From Pseudeuparius sepicola (Eukaryota > Arthropoda > Insecta > Coleoptera > Anthribidae), in the NCBI GenBank assembly GCA_963920635.1, contig OY987298.1:149456257-149520256 (forward strand): a DNA stretch of 64,000 bases. The letters are read 5' to 3'. The notes under the pieces are model-generated. The model searched no databases. It worked only from the letters and a program-made list of their open reading frames with translations, and was not told where the DNA came from. Position numbers and translations under genes: made by a program. Positions 53,302 through 64,000 of this stretch are shown one piece after another. The stretch's first letter is position 1, and every line of letters begins with the position of its first letter.

Positions 53302-54654
53302 CATTGAAATGACAAGTAGATGGAAGGAGTGTAGAGAGAGAAACTGGCAGCCACACTTGAGTAAGTGAAATAGTAAATAAATCAGCTGATTCCGGCAAAA
53401 ACCACATAACACAAAAGAGGTGTTTGTCCTAACTTTCTATTTTTGTGTCCTGTGCTTCAAACGAGTTCCGTTGTCAAACGTCATTTTAATTTTCCTTCTG
53501 TCCCAAGTCCCAATACGAATAAGTGTAATTATTGTATTATTTATATTTGATTTGAGTTCGTGTCGTGGTGGCAGTTTCGTATAAAACGGCGTTGAGTTTT
53601 CTTAGTTGGTGTTTGGTTTAATATTATATTTTTAGATCGGAGAGAAAATTTAATTTAGCTATGTGGCTATATTAATTACAAAAAAGAGGGTCAACTCCTG
53701 TTGTGTTTTTGGATGTACCAAACGGGGCGGAAAGAATAAGAATAGTGGGGTTTCTTTCATTCGTAAGTCTTAAAAATCTTTGCTAATAACTTTGCAGTTT
53801 TCCAAGAGATAAGGTGATATTAGAGACAAGTGGAATGCAGCAATAAAAAGGAAAAATTTTGTACTGTCTACAAGTATTTACTTGCATTTGTAGTCAACAA
53901 TTTATTAAGAGCAATTTCATAGAGAATTTTGGGCAGCGCAAACTTAAAAAGTATGTAATTGCTACAGTTTTTTATTTTCCAAGTCAAGGGAAAAACTGGC
54001 AAAATATTGTGCTAGCTCTTCGTAGTCAAAGATGGAATTAATCTTGAGGTTCTGGTCCCTTTAATAAGGTAATTATTTGTAATTCTTTTTGTTAGATGCC
54101 TAAACATTAAAAACTATAAAAATATGTAAAAGCTACCTGTCTTACATGCTTTTCCTATTAAATTGAATTTTAAAATTAATAAATTAGTTAAGATAAGTAA
54201 TTAAAGTTGAAAATGTATACCTTACCTAGATATTTTGTGGCCTTTATTTTAAAATAAACTTTTATTTTGGAATTTGTATTTTATTTGTCTCAATTTACTT
54301 CCAGGTACATAAAATTGCCATGTAGGTATTTTTTTAATCAATTCACTATTTTTTTCTGTGCAATATTTACATAATTGTGGTTATATATAGAAAAATTCTC
54401 ATTCCTACAAACAAGCCCCGAATTTCGGAATACAGATCATACAATAAAGAGAATTACGGAACATGCCCATTAAATTCCTCCATTAATATGCAACATCCCT
54501 ATATACCTCCTTTGCCTGAATCAGCTGACAGGTTCATTAGGCGTCCTTGTCTTACTTATTGCCATTTGAAACCTATCTCTCTCTAGAGTTGGCTGCCCCA
54601 AACAACAATGAAAGTGGTACCTGTGCGACTTCCATTGTACTTATCAATTCGATG
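53302..54654 (+). mobile_element. P-superfamily-like element with THAP exons, copy 2
   Basis: CATTGAAATGACAAG...CTTATCAATTCGATG with a perfect 8-bp duplication GAATAAAC (53294-53301, 54655-54662). 1353 bp, without the Tc1 insertion seen in copy 1. Confidence 0.88.
53684..54020 (+). pseudogene. THAP zinc finger, decayed (P-like copy 2)
   Basis: [15 protein letters not shown] recurs as in copy 1, but one T is missing before the donor. The second exon has CSQQFIKSNF. It is not translatable as one domain. Confidence 0.65.
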
Positions 54655-54681
54655 GAATAAACATTTCCTAATAATCTTAAG

Positions 54682-55044
54682 ATGCCTGGCCACAGACTTA
54701 ATTTGCAAGTCAAAGAAATTGTAGCGAAGTTATTAAATTATATCAAAGATGAAAAATGCAACGGAGGACCACTTTTACCAGTTCACGCAGTCCAAGAGGT
54801 AAATTGCAAACATTATGGCAGTAGATAGTGATTACGGAATCAAATATTTTTCAGCGCGCTTCTCAAGCTCTGGGCATTAGTTTACGCACTGTTTCACGCA
54901 TTTCCCACGAAGTGCATAGAGCAGAGGGTCAAGATGGTCCCCAGGAAAATCCAACTACTTCTGCCGCGAAGTATGGACCTCGACAAAAAAACAAAACCAC
55001 GGACTTGCCGAGGAAACGAAAATGGAAGTCAGAAATGTTATTTA
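54682..55044 (+). pseudogene. Tc1/IS630-type transposase N-terminus, cut by a hAT
   Basis: Exon 1 starts MPGHRLNLQVKEIVAKLL and ends GGPLLPVHAVQE at GAG/GTAAAT. After a 55-bp intron it continues RASQALGISLRTVSRI. The frame is broken at 55044 by the hAT element; the next codons (NMDSES) resume at about 58908 on the other side. It is homologous to the gene at 39850-40475. Confidence 0.75.
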
Positions 55045-55199
55045 CAGGGACGGATGGGACGGTCGGGCAGTCGGGCAAATGCCCGAAGGGCCGGTCGCAA
55101 TCGGGCCGACTTGGGCCGGCCTGGACAGCTAGCGGGCATACGGCATACGCAAAATATCGAAATAATCATCACCGCGGCCGCAGCGCAGTCAACGATGAC

Positions 55200-55365
55200 G
55201 CGACGTCCCTTCCTAATACTAATATATTCCAAGGGGCATCTTCTGCTTTGGCTTCTGCATATCAGTACATTTTGGCATTGCCTATTTCTCAAGTTGAATG
55301 GGAATAGTCGTTTTCAACATTAAGATATAAAAATGGATTAAGGAATACAGTGTGTCACTGTAAAA
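55200..55365 (+). pseudogene. hAT dimerisation-domain relic
   Basis: YQYILALPISQVEWE, stop, SFSTLRY, then LRNTV. This is the conserved C-terminal hAT segment, in which Cys-Glu-Arg before SFS has become WE-stop. The rest of the transposase is missing. Confidence 0.8.
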
Positions 55366-55420
55366 ATCTATGAAGAGCCGAGTAAAATTTATCATATATT
55401 TTTTTAGATTCACCTAGAGT

Positions 55421-57614
55421 AGTGGCCCTGTATGACACGAAAAGTGACAGTTATTCGTTTTAACAGAGGTTGGACAACAGATTTTGGCAGATCTAGTAAC
55501 ATTGTTTTTATTATATTTTTATATTGGCGGGTGTCAGTTTGTCAACAAACTGTCAACAAATTATTGAGCATAGATAAGAAATAAATATACGATTATTGAG
55601 CGTGCTAATTTTCTTTTGCAAAAAGGAGTGTTAAAAGGTAAAAATGACATCTTGCGTAATAAGAAACTGCAAGAATTCTGAGCCGGATGGATTTTTCTTA
55701 ACACCCTTTCAAAAAAGCGCAGAAGAACGAGCACGATGGAAAGTGCAAATAAAATACCCTACATGAGAGTTGGAAATGATACGAAACTTTGCGAGGTAAG
55801 TAAATTTAATTACATAAGTATCTAGTTCCTTTTTATTTTTTGTTTGATCTGTGATTTTAATCTGCAGAATAATTTCCTTAATCTGCATCAGCAACATAAC
55901 ATAAGGTACCTAAATTAATATTAAATATTATAGTACCTATTTGTTTTCAATAAAAGTCCATAAGGTTATACAAACCACTTATTAGAATTCTTATGAAAAT
56001 TTCCCAATGTTAAAGAGATAATTCTAAAGTTTTTGCCTTCAAGGAGGTAAAACCTGTTGGGTATAGGTATTTACTGGACCAGCATAGGCATTTTTCGTTT
56101 CATGGAATAATAAAAAATGTATTTATTATATAAGTTGTGCGTGATAACTTTGGATTGGTTTATAATATTTTGTTACTGTAAAGGAAATTTTTCTACGACA
56201 AAATTCTCATAACGAAGAGACGTATATTCCAGAAAACTATACAGGATCTTCCACATCAAAACTTCCACCTCCATAATTTTTTGACCTATTTTGTTAATTT
56301 TTTAAAATTTTCGTTGCTTCTCGAAAGGAGAAAACTAAAAAATACGAAAAAAGTTGTTTGCAATTAGAAAATTCTTCCTATCGTGAAATTTGGAAAGAGA
56401 CTGTAATATAATTTAATTCGTAAATACTTGTTCTAATACATTTTTTCGAAACCTCCTACAGGAAAAAACGCCACGAATAGCAATAAAATACTTACAAAAT
56501 CTTACTTGTAAGGATATTTTAGAATTTATAATAACTGTTAGAGAGAGACAGTTTTGAAGGAGCTTTATTTTCCACTAAGGCCAACAAAATCGGACAAAAA
56601 AGAAGTTAACACGGGTGGGAATTTTATATAAAGAACCCTTTTTGTGTAGTCAGTTAAATGTGTGAGCTTATTTTGTATTAATATTCCATTACAAATTTCT
56701 TGCTGATAAAAAAATAGCATTTAATGGCAGCGTTTTATTATGTTTAGGTAGCTTAAATTTAGTTCTTTAACTTTCACAGGTTCACTTCTCCGACATGGAT
56801 TTTGAGTGTCAGGTTGTGCCGAAGAAACGATCCACTCCTGCAACGTTTGATGAACGTGACTTTAGCAAGAAAGAACCATTAAATATGTATAAATTTCTGA
56901 GAACTTGTACTAGTTTGATTTTTCCTATTTACTTACAATATCTCTTTGAAAACAAAAATACTGTTGTCTTCTTTTTTGAAATATAGATGATCTCTCTTGC
57001 ATTGAAAAGTTATTAACTTTTATTTACAAAAAATGAAAGAAAGACTAATATCGATATTAAATACCTAGGTACTCATTTTTTTATTCAGCCTAATTCTATT
57101 AACCATGTTTTTCAATAGTGGTTGATTCATATTACCAAAACAAACTTTCCAACTTTTTATTCCGTACAAATTTCAGTATTAATTGTCTTAAAATTTTGAC
57201 GGTAGGTATAAGAGAGTTTGAAGAAACGAAACCATACAGTTTAAACCATTTAAAAGACCTTTTTGTTTTTTATTTTTAAATGAAAGGAATAATTATTATT
57301 AGTGAAGCTTTGCAAATAATATACTTACTACCTACCCAATTTATTGGTTTTATCTATATTTTTATACATTTTAAACTGTGCCCTCATCTACTTACGTTTA
57401 TGGCAGTTAAATGTCGTTAGTTTAACCTTAAAATCCAATTTTGACACATCCTGCTGCTAGGGGAATGATAGAAAGAGCGAAAAAATATATGTCTGTTGCA
57501 CAAAATGAATTTCATAGGGAAAATAAGACCCTCGCCAGAGAGAGAGATCCGATCGTTGTCCAACCTCTGTTAAAACGAATAACTGTCACTTTTCGTGTCA
57601 TACAGGGCCTCTAA
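55421..57614 (+). mobile_element. THAP-bearing element inside the hAT
   Basis: Inverted ends GGCCCTGTATGACACGAAAA over about 55 bp, flanked by CCTAGAGT / CCTAGAGG (7 of 8 match). About 2.2 kb; holds a two-exon THAP domain. Confidence 0.82.
55644..56905 (+). pseudogene. Two-exon THAP domain, one frameshift
   Basis: Exon 1 (55644-55795) reads MTSCVIRNCKN, then FQKSAEERARWKVQI; a 1-nt shift precedes the LCE end at donor GCGAG/GTAAGT. Exon 2 (from 56780) opens VHFSDMDFECQ, the H of C2CH and the DF pair, and runs to KKRSTP. Without the shift it would be a complete finger. Confidence 0.75.
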
Positions 57615-57934
57615 CCTAGAGGAAGGTATTTCACAGACACTATACTATTTCGACTGGGTTATTATTCTATGGATAACTACGTTTTTTTTTAAACGAACAA
57701 TTTTCAAAATATCATATTAGGCATTCTTTTAAGAATAAAATGGATGGTGGCCATAGCTCAAAACCTTTTGTACAAAATATCAGTACTCTAAGTTATATAG
57801 GGCATTCACAAAGTAGGGCCAGATTTTCCAGAGTACCCTGTATAAACCACAGGGCACAGGTTGGTGATCTTTTTTTGCAAATCGATTAAGCTTTGTCTGA
57901 GGTATTATTGTACCTATAGCCAGTCTAGCTCATA

Positions 57935-58597
57935 CAAGGTGTTCGTAAAAAAATCAAATTTGATGATATCCCGTATTTAAAAAATATTTAAAGAAAAAAT
58001 TAGGGATTCTACTGCAATTCAATCGTTTCCATTTTAAAAGCGAATAATTTTTGGTACATTGTTCATAGGGATTTTTTTCTTCATTTTGAATGTACAGTTG
58101 ATCTGAAGCATTTGAAAGCGGTCGGTGAGAATTTTATATTTCGAACATTGGAGTCAACAGGTGTTTTGTGGCACATTTTGTCAATTTCAACGCAAACGGT
58201 GGATTTTATCCTTATGAAACAAGAGTACCTCTTTGTCGCAGAATAAAAAGGTGCACTAAAATAATGGATCTGCAAGACCAAAAATATAAACTCAAAAAGG
58301 TTACGAGTAAAAGCACGATCCAAAACAGCGCAAGTGGCGCCATCTGCGTGAGACACGTAGAAACTGACATTTTCAGCTTATTTTCCCTCCCCAAAAACAT
58401 AATGGTACCAAATTTCAGTTCAGCAGTTTGATTGTTTTGGGAGATATTGCCATAATTCAATTTCAAAAAAAGAACTACAACGCCATGTATCTCAGTAACT
58501 ATTAAGATTTGACCCGTAGTTGTTAAACCTAATCGTAATATTTTGACGTCCTATACCTGCTCACGCGAGATTGCCGCATAAATACCGGAACACCCTC
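57935..58597. mobile_element. Decayed relative of the 8662-10779 family
   Basis: Bases 58080-58330 match the arms of that element (ACGCAAACGGTGGATTTTAT, AAACAAGAGTAC). The ends CAAGGTGTTC / GGAACACCCT are poorly kept. Confidence 0.55.
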
Positions 58598-58909
58598 TAT
58601 GTAGTATATAGCCATTAATTATGCATTGTTATCCTGATCTGAGTTTCAAGTCTCTAACTCATCGGAAAATTAGTTTATAATCGATTGCAAAATTTGACGA
58701 ACAGACGAACAGGAGGAAAAGAAAGCGAGTTAATAAAAACGTGGTAAAAAGCATTAATTTATTAAATCAAATAATAGATCTAGTCTATATGTATATAATA
58801 TCCAAATAAAAATAAACCTGCTTTTTATTGCAACATAATATCTTATTGGGCCGGAACGACTAAACTTCCCGGGCCGGTTGACCCTACCCCATCCGTCCCT
58901 GGTTATTTA

Positions 58910-59343
58910 TAATATGGATTCAGAAAGTAAGTTTGCATTCTAGTTGAATTCGGTATGTGTGGTAGTTAAATGTTAAATTTTCTTTTAAGTTTCTACATTG
59001 CTATAACTAGATAGTCAGACTTTACAATTTCAGGCATGGTAAAATGTATATAATATATAAAAATAAAACCACGGACCTAATATTACAGCTTCTCTAAATA
59101 GGTCTGTGATGGTAAAACGCATTCTTTTACAATTTAGCGTCACTGACATTCAGAGATATAGAGGGTGGAGAATGCTTGTCAACGAGTGCAAGACTGCTAA
59201 TTTTTCCACCGCCATTTTAACCCACGAAAGTGCGACAAATTCAAAATAATTTGCTTTTTCAAATTTTTGTTGCATTTATTTACGTTTCGTTATAATTTTA
59301 TATTGATGTGGAAGCAACTTTAGTCAAAAAAGTTTGTTTTTAC
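58910..59343. other. No gene recognised
   Basis: Continuation of the split Tc1-type element; no further transposase readable. Confidence 0.35.
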
Positions 59344-59525
59344 CTGGACCGTTTTCGGCGAATCTGCATTGGTGCCTCATTAGGAGAAATCATTGAATCT
59401 GTTGAAGTTGAAGCTTGTGGTACCACTTTGTTGTTGGTCAGATTCATTTTCCGACGGTATAGAAGTTGATTGGAGACATTTCTTATTGCCCACCAATTTG
59501 TGCATTTTCTTACAGAGCAAGACAT
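59344..59525 (-). other. Candidate exon: eya 5' exon or another THAP start
   Basis: ATG at 59525 opens MSCSVRKCTNWW and runs to PMQIRRKRSR at donor TCCAG/GTAAAA. The leftover phase (2) fits eya exon A. But C-x4-C after the start resembles the THAP first exons, and GCCATTTTAAC inverted copies (59210, 59652) bracket it like a transposon. I cannot decide. Confidence 0.3.
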
Positions 59526-60078
59526 GTTAATGAACACAACACGATTACAAAAACACGCCAGCAAAAACGCTAAACACACGAAAAATACCTTAAAAAAGCA
59601 ATTAAGAAGTAAGCACGTCAAAACGTAAACAAACTACAAGACAAGACTAGGTTAAAATGGCGGCGATCTAAGCGCCCTCTGTGTAGCCGAAAAATCGGAT
59701 GCGCAGTAGGTCAAAGCGCATTCTCCTACTCCATATCCCTGCTGACATTACGTCAGTCATCAACAGAATGTAGGCACCTTGAGACACCTTGGCGTATATG
59801 TGGTTGCCTGGCTCACTATAAATATGCTCTGCTATAAACGAGTGAAATTAACGTTTAAAAATAAAAGGTAGCCATGATTTTGTCGAATAAGCGTCACCCT
59901 TGACGTCACGGCACCTGCGCGCGCGGACATACCGTTATCTGTGTGTATCGAGACTTTAAGAACACAATGTTAGGGGTTTTAATGACAACCAAGATATTAC
60001 ATTATTTATGGAACCCGGCCACCATTATTTCAAATTTAGAGTTAAAAATGGCCGTCAAATTATTCCCCCAGTTGTTGC

Positions 60079-60179
<101 letters not shown>

Positions 60180-60195
60180 GGGATACTCCCTAATG

Positions 60196-60925
60196 TAGAC
60201 AAGGAAATAGAGAGGAGACCTATCAGCGCTCGCGGCCGTGTTACCCACTGCCACATCACACGATAGGCCAATGGCGTAGCATGAAATGCGTTCTTAGCCA
60301 ATATCACAAAAATTTTAAAAAAGAAAAGGTAGGTAATTAATTTTGACTTACATGTAATTTTAAATATTGGTATTTATTTGCAGATAATTTCCCAAATGTA
60401 AAGCTAGTGTCAAGTGCCGAAACATATTTATTTGTGGCGATTTCGAAATCAATCAAAATAAAATAAATAATGCACCCCCATGGAAACCAGCCCATATTTT
60501 AAGAAACTATCATAATCAATTAAGAAATTTTCAATAAAAACGATGATAAAAAAATAATTTAATTGGTCCTATTTACAAACAAAATAATGCACTTTATCAT
60601 ACTAAAAGGTAGAAGGAATTTGAAGAAGTTATATTGAGAAAAAATAAAGTTGAAGGGCTTCTTTCAAAGATACCTTGTTAAATATTTACCTGTGAAACGA
60701 AATCCCGGGCTCTTGCTTTTGCAACCAAACACTGAACAATACACCATCGTAAGAGTATATTTTCCCCTTAATCACTGTTACTTTTAATTCACAAATTCTC
60801 GAAATTAACTCACAACGTACTCGCTTTGTTTGGCACATATAAAATGGCCGCCGTTCAAAATGACGTAACAAAATCTATACACGGCAGGGTAGGCCAGTGA
60901 GATGTCCTCTCTCTTTCCTTGTCTA
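60196..60925 (-). mobile_element. THAP-exon element family M4, copy 3
   Basis: TAGACAAGGAAATAGAGAGG and its inverted partner end it. CTCCCTAA occurs beside each end (60186-60193, 60930-60937). It aligns end to end with copy 1. Confidence 0.85.
60690..60747 (-). CDS. THAP first exon in M4 copy 3 (intact)
   Basis: MVYCSVFGCKSKSPGFRFT keeps both cysteines and an open frame to donor CACAG/GTAAAT. It is the best preserved of the three M4 exons, but no following THAP exon is seen within the element. Confidence 0.6.
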
Positions 60926-61845
60926 CGAGCTCCCTAACCTAACCTTACTTTTGTATTTTGTGGGGTACTCCCAGTACGAAAGGCTAAAACCCACTTTGGG
61001 TTCCACGATTTCATTGGTCGACTCAAGGTTACCTGAATATTAAGTCTTGTATTCAATAACCCGTTGTGGCATAAATTATTATGCAAATTAATTTAGAAAT
61101 AACGTCAAATTAGGATGAATTTTTACTGTATGCAGCTCAAACAGATCACTACCCTATTTTGCACCTTTTGCAACATAGAAACTTCGCGAATACCCGCGGC
61201 GCGCGCCGAATGTCGGGCGAAAACAGCGGCCGGGCCGGACGTAAGCACGGCACAAATCTTTCAAAATTTCGTTTTTTCCGCGGGTATTCACGAAGTTTCT
61301 ATGTTGCAAAAGGTGCAAAATAGGGTGGTGATCAGTTTGAGCTAAATTCATCTCCATTATAGAGGTCAGATTCGTGTTCAGAGACCTCGAAAATGGGGGG
61401 GTAGCGGGTAGCCAAAATTTCTAGAAAATCGCCCGGTATGTTCCATAATTTACCATATGTTCCTCAGATAAGTGATTAACTAAGCACTAAGCCATTATTA
61501 TGCTGGAAGGAACTATTGCAATGTGATTCTAAACCACGGGCGTAGCCAAGGGGGGGGTTTCGGGGGTTCAAACCCCCCCCCCGAAATAAGCAAAATATTA
61601 CCTAATATTATACCGAAAAAATACGAGGAGTGAAGAGTTAAATTATTATTACGTTTGAATATAGTATGTAGTAATAGTAGCGCCTAGCGCCATCTTTTGA
61701 CGAGAGGCAGACGCAGTTGCAGCCGAACTATTTTGTATTGTAGGGACACTTTGCGTTGTTTCTCGATTATTCGCCACGCCCCTAGGTCGAAATGAGCGGA
61801 ACTTTGTGGAAGTTCGTGCAAGTTTCTGGACGGCTACTGGGCTGC

Positions 61846-61853
61846 TATATAAG
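61846..61853 (+). promoter_or_regulatory. TATA box of the hAT transposase
   Basis: TATATAAG in a GC-rich context (GGCGCCGCGGCGCG follows), about 190 bp before the first transposase ATG at 62042. Confidence 0.55.
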
Positions 61854-62041
61854 CGGCGCCGCGGCGCGTGACCGCGCTTACGGCAGTATTGTTCCATGCG
61901 AACTCGAAGCGAATAAAAGTGAAAAGTGGTGAACGAATAGTGAAGAGAATTAAGTGTACCGTGTAAGTGAGTAATTTTAGTGCGCTGTTATTCGATGACC
62001 TTGTTAAGGATAGATACGTGAATCATTATTACTGTCGAAAA

Positions 62042-62474
62042 ATGGAGGGGAAAAAAAGGAAGGGTGATAAACCTAAAGGTATGAACTACTGGAAAAAGTG
62101 GTGTAGTCAAGGTCAAGGGGTTTCTAATAAAGAAACAAATTTGGATTTAGCTATCAAAGCTTCAGCTACCTTGCATGCTGATAAGAAGACTGCCTACCCC
62201 GAAATCTAGTTTGGAATGCTCAGATATGTGCGATAAAAACCTTTATCCTAATATTTACACATTACTACAAATCTTGGCTACCATTCCTGTATCCACTGCT
62301 ACCCCAGAGAGGTCTTTCTCGAGCCTAAGGAGACTGAAAAACTATTTACGAAACACTACAAGTGAAAACAGACTTAATGGTTTGGCTCTAATGAACATTC
62401 ACTATGGAACAGAAATTCATGCAGATGAAGTAGTGGATATATTTAAAAGAAAAAGCCGAAGATTTCTTCTTTAA
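62042..62474 (+). pseudogene. hAT transposase with the middle deleted
   Basis: The N-terminus MEGKKRKGDKPKGMNYWKKW (62042-62208) ends at a stop. In the next frame the C-terminus follows directly: TIPVSTATPERSFSSLRRLK and RLNGLALMNIH (62175-62474), a hAT dimerisation domain. The zinc-finger and catalytic parts are gone. Confidence 0.85.
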
Positions 62475-62762
62475 TGGTTTTAGATTTAGCGCAGAGGAAC
62501 GAAATTAATTTATCCATTTCATTTAAAGTTAAGAACTTTATAAATATGTCGTAGTTTTTCGGATGAATATAATATAGATATTAAATTTCATGTAAGTATA
62601 TTTTTGTTGTTTTATTTACTTCTCAAACTAAACCCCCCCCAAAACTAAATCCTGGCTACGCCCGTGTTCTAAACAACCAACAACCTCGCAAGAGTACAAT
62701 GTTCAAATTCATGTAACCTTGAATCAACCAATGAAGTCGTGGAACCCAAAGTGGGTTTTAGC

Positions 62763-63289
62763 CTCTCGTCTCCCAGTTTGGGAGTATTGCAAGGGTAAGA
62801 ATCATTATTTCTCTTCACCGACGGGCGTCGTTTTGGACAAAGACTCCAGATTTGGGCATCTCGTGAAGTGTTTTTTACGTGCACGTATAAACGAATTAAT
62901 ATTTAAGCGAAGGAAATGAAAATATGCCGCCGTGCTGCGGCACTACCGTCGTCGGCCGTTCGGCGCCCACATGTGCGCACCAAATGGCCGCAGCCGCCTT
63001 TGTTGCCTCTGCTCGCCTTGCCTGGCTGGCGGGCCTCCGCCGTTTTTTTGTTTTTTCGCCACCGCCGCCTAGACGCGTTAGCCACGCTACGCCCCGGCCA
63101 CGGCCCTCTTGACAACAACTCTGACGCAGATGCTACCTATGCGCAGGGCCGCGCCGATTCTTAGTGGCGCCTGTGTGCAAATTTTTCTATGGCGCCCATG
63201 AAATGCACACAAATAACCTAGAATGCACCCAATATGGCTATGGCTGCTGAGGATCTCAGAGCCCTCTGTCGGATGGCTAAAATTTTGCG
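62763..63289. other. GC-rich patch, no gene recognised
   Basis: Bases 62925-63160 are GC-rich with open frames on both strands but no motif. A promoter or a 5' exon of eya is possible but not supported. GGCGCC words at 63160-63200 look like a TE end. Confidence 0.35.
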
Positions 63290-63720
63290 CCTACTCGAAA
63301 AACGCCTAGGCGTCTCGAACAGCATCTAAGTGTCTCGAGACGCTTCCTACGAGACTTCTGAAACGGAAGTGAATTCATCAAGATGGTCAGTAAGTTGACG
63401 GTCAATAATTTGATATAATAATATATTGATGAATTCACATCCTCTCTATAACGCTCATAGGAAGCGTCTCGAGACTCTTCGAAACGCTTCTCGAGTGACT
63501 TAGATGTTTTTTGAGTAGCTTAGACATTTTCGAGCCTTTTTTGAGTAATTTAGACGCTTTTTGAGTCGACTAAACGTTTTTGCCTCGTTTTTCGATATTT
63601 TTAGACGCTTTTCGAGTCGCTTTGGCATTTTTGAGTCGTTGTCGAGACGTCTAGACAGTTTTCAACTCGCTTAGATATTTTAAAGTCGTTTTCCAGACGT
63701 TTATACCCTTTTCGGTGTTA
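63290..63720. repeat. Hairpin plus degenerate GTCTCGAGAC / TTTTGAGTCG repeats
   Basis: Bases 63290-63495 form an imperfect inverted repeat closed by GAATTCATCA / TGATGAATTC with GCGTCTCGAGAC words. From 63500 to 63715 a loose unit of about 24 bp (TTTTTGAGTAGCTTAGACAT-like) repeats eight or more times. Confidence 0.6.
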
Positions 63721-64000
63721 TGATAATGACTTGGCGGAAGCGGTTTGTGTGAACTTAGCCACGTTTTTGCCAGCTACGATTTTTGACGAAGCGATTGTTG
63801 AAGAGGAATTTTATTTCTCGGGTTTAGTGAAACGCGGGTACAGCAAATGGTTTTGGGTTTAGAGCACTTACGGCTGAAGACTAACTCTGAGGAGTAATTT
63901 TCCAATGAAATGAGAATTTTTCAAGTTTTCCAGTTCCGTTTCACAAGACCAATACTGCAGCTAGATAGGCCATACTTGGGGGTGACTTTGTGAGCAAACA

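Larger units (their letters stand above)
55045..58901 (+). mobile_element. hAT element, 3.9 kb with nested insertions
   Basis: Inverted ends CAGGGACGGATGGG, with a perfect 8-bp duplication GTTATTTA (55037-55044, 58902-58909). It carries a hAT dimerisation relic and two further elements. Its target was a transposase exon. Confidence 0.92.
61535..62666 (+). mobile_element. hAT deletion derivative
   Basis: CACGGGCGTAGCC ends, with a perfect 8-bp duplication TTCTAAAC (61527-61534, 62667-62674). It keeps the 5' promoter side, the transposase N-terminus and the C-terminal dimerisation domain; the middle is deleted. Confidence 0.92.
60983..62762. mobile_element. Element family M3, copy 3
   Basis: GCTAAAACCCACTTTGGGTT starts both ends in inverted orientation. 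It contains an inverted repeat (61155-61320) centred on a GGCGCGCGCC palindrome and the hAT element at 61535. Without the hAT it is about 640 bp. Confidence 0.8.

Noticed and set aside
62903..63164. GC-rich frames on both strands at 62.9-63.2 kb as a gene start
   Set aside because: Arg/Ala/Pro-rich in every frame, which reflects base composition. No conserved motif and no clear donor.

Overview
This is an animal nuclear window, almost certainly an insect. The genes are split by introns (several only 50-125 bp long) with GT-AG junctions and AATAAA signals. Three conserved genes can be rebuilt exon by exon: eyes absent (eya), cytochrome c oxidase subunit 4 (COX4), and an ER-type membrane thioredoxin-fold protein. 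The EYA tail looks beetle-like, but I treat Coleoptera only as a guess. The rest is AT-rich and packed with transposable elements (TEs).

Layout. 1-8.6 kb: TE remnants, including a decayed P-superfamily transposase and a tandem pair of orphan COX4-type last exons (6354-6490, 7231-7367). 8.6-18.0 kb: a long-terminal-inverted-repeat element, then the thioredoxin-fold gene on the minus strand (18012 down to 11764, three exons, 304 aa). 18.0-18.5 kb: a short divergent promoter region shared with COX4, which runs on the plus strand from 18537 to 23825 (four coding exons, 182 aa). 24.6-51.3 kb: eya on the minus strand, tail-to-tail with COX4. Nine coding exons keep frame through every junction (578 codons); the 5' end is not found. 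A probable small secreted-protein gene sits on the plus strand inside an eya intron (31237-33208). 51.3-64 kb: more nested TEs upstream of, or inside, the 5' part of eya.

The TEs are the most distinctive part. Many insertions keep readable target-site duplications (TSDs). Bases 39298-46203 are a nest of at least six elements inside one eya intron. Paralogous copies supply natural 'empty sites' for two insertions. First exons encoding THAP-type zinc fingers recur in at least seven separate elements, several with an ATG and an intact splice donor. Other structures are a 153-bp perfect hairpin beside four 122-bp tandem repeats, a Foldback-like element whose arms are 21-bp minisatellites, and several elements with arms of about 0.5 kb.

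The genes show no shared pathway. COX4 is respiratory, the thioredoxin-fold protein is secretory/ER, and eya is a developmental phosphatase and coactivator. I see no bacterial-style operon, CRISPR array or other defence system. All calls come from reading translations and repeats by eye; no database search was possible.
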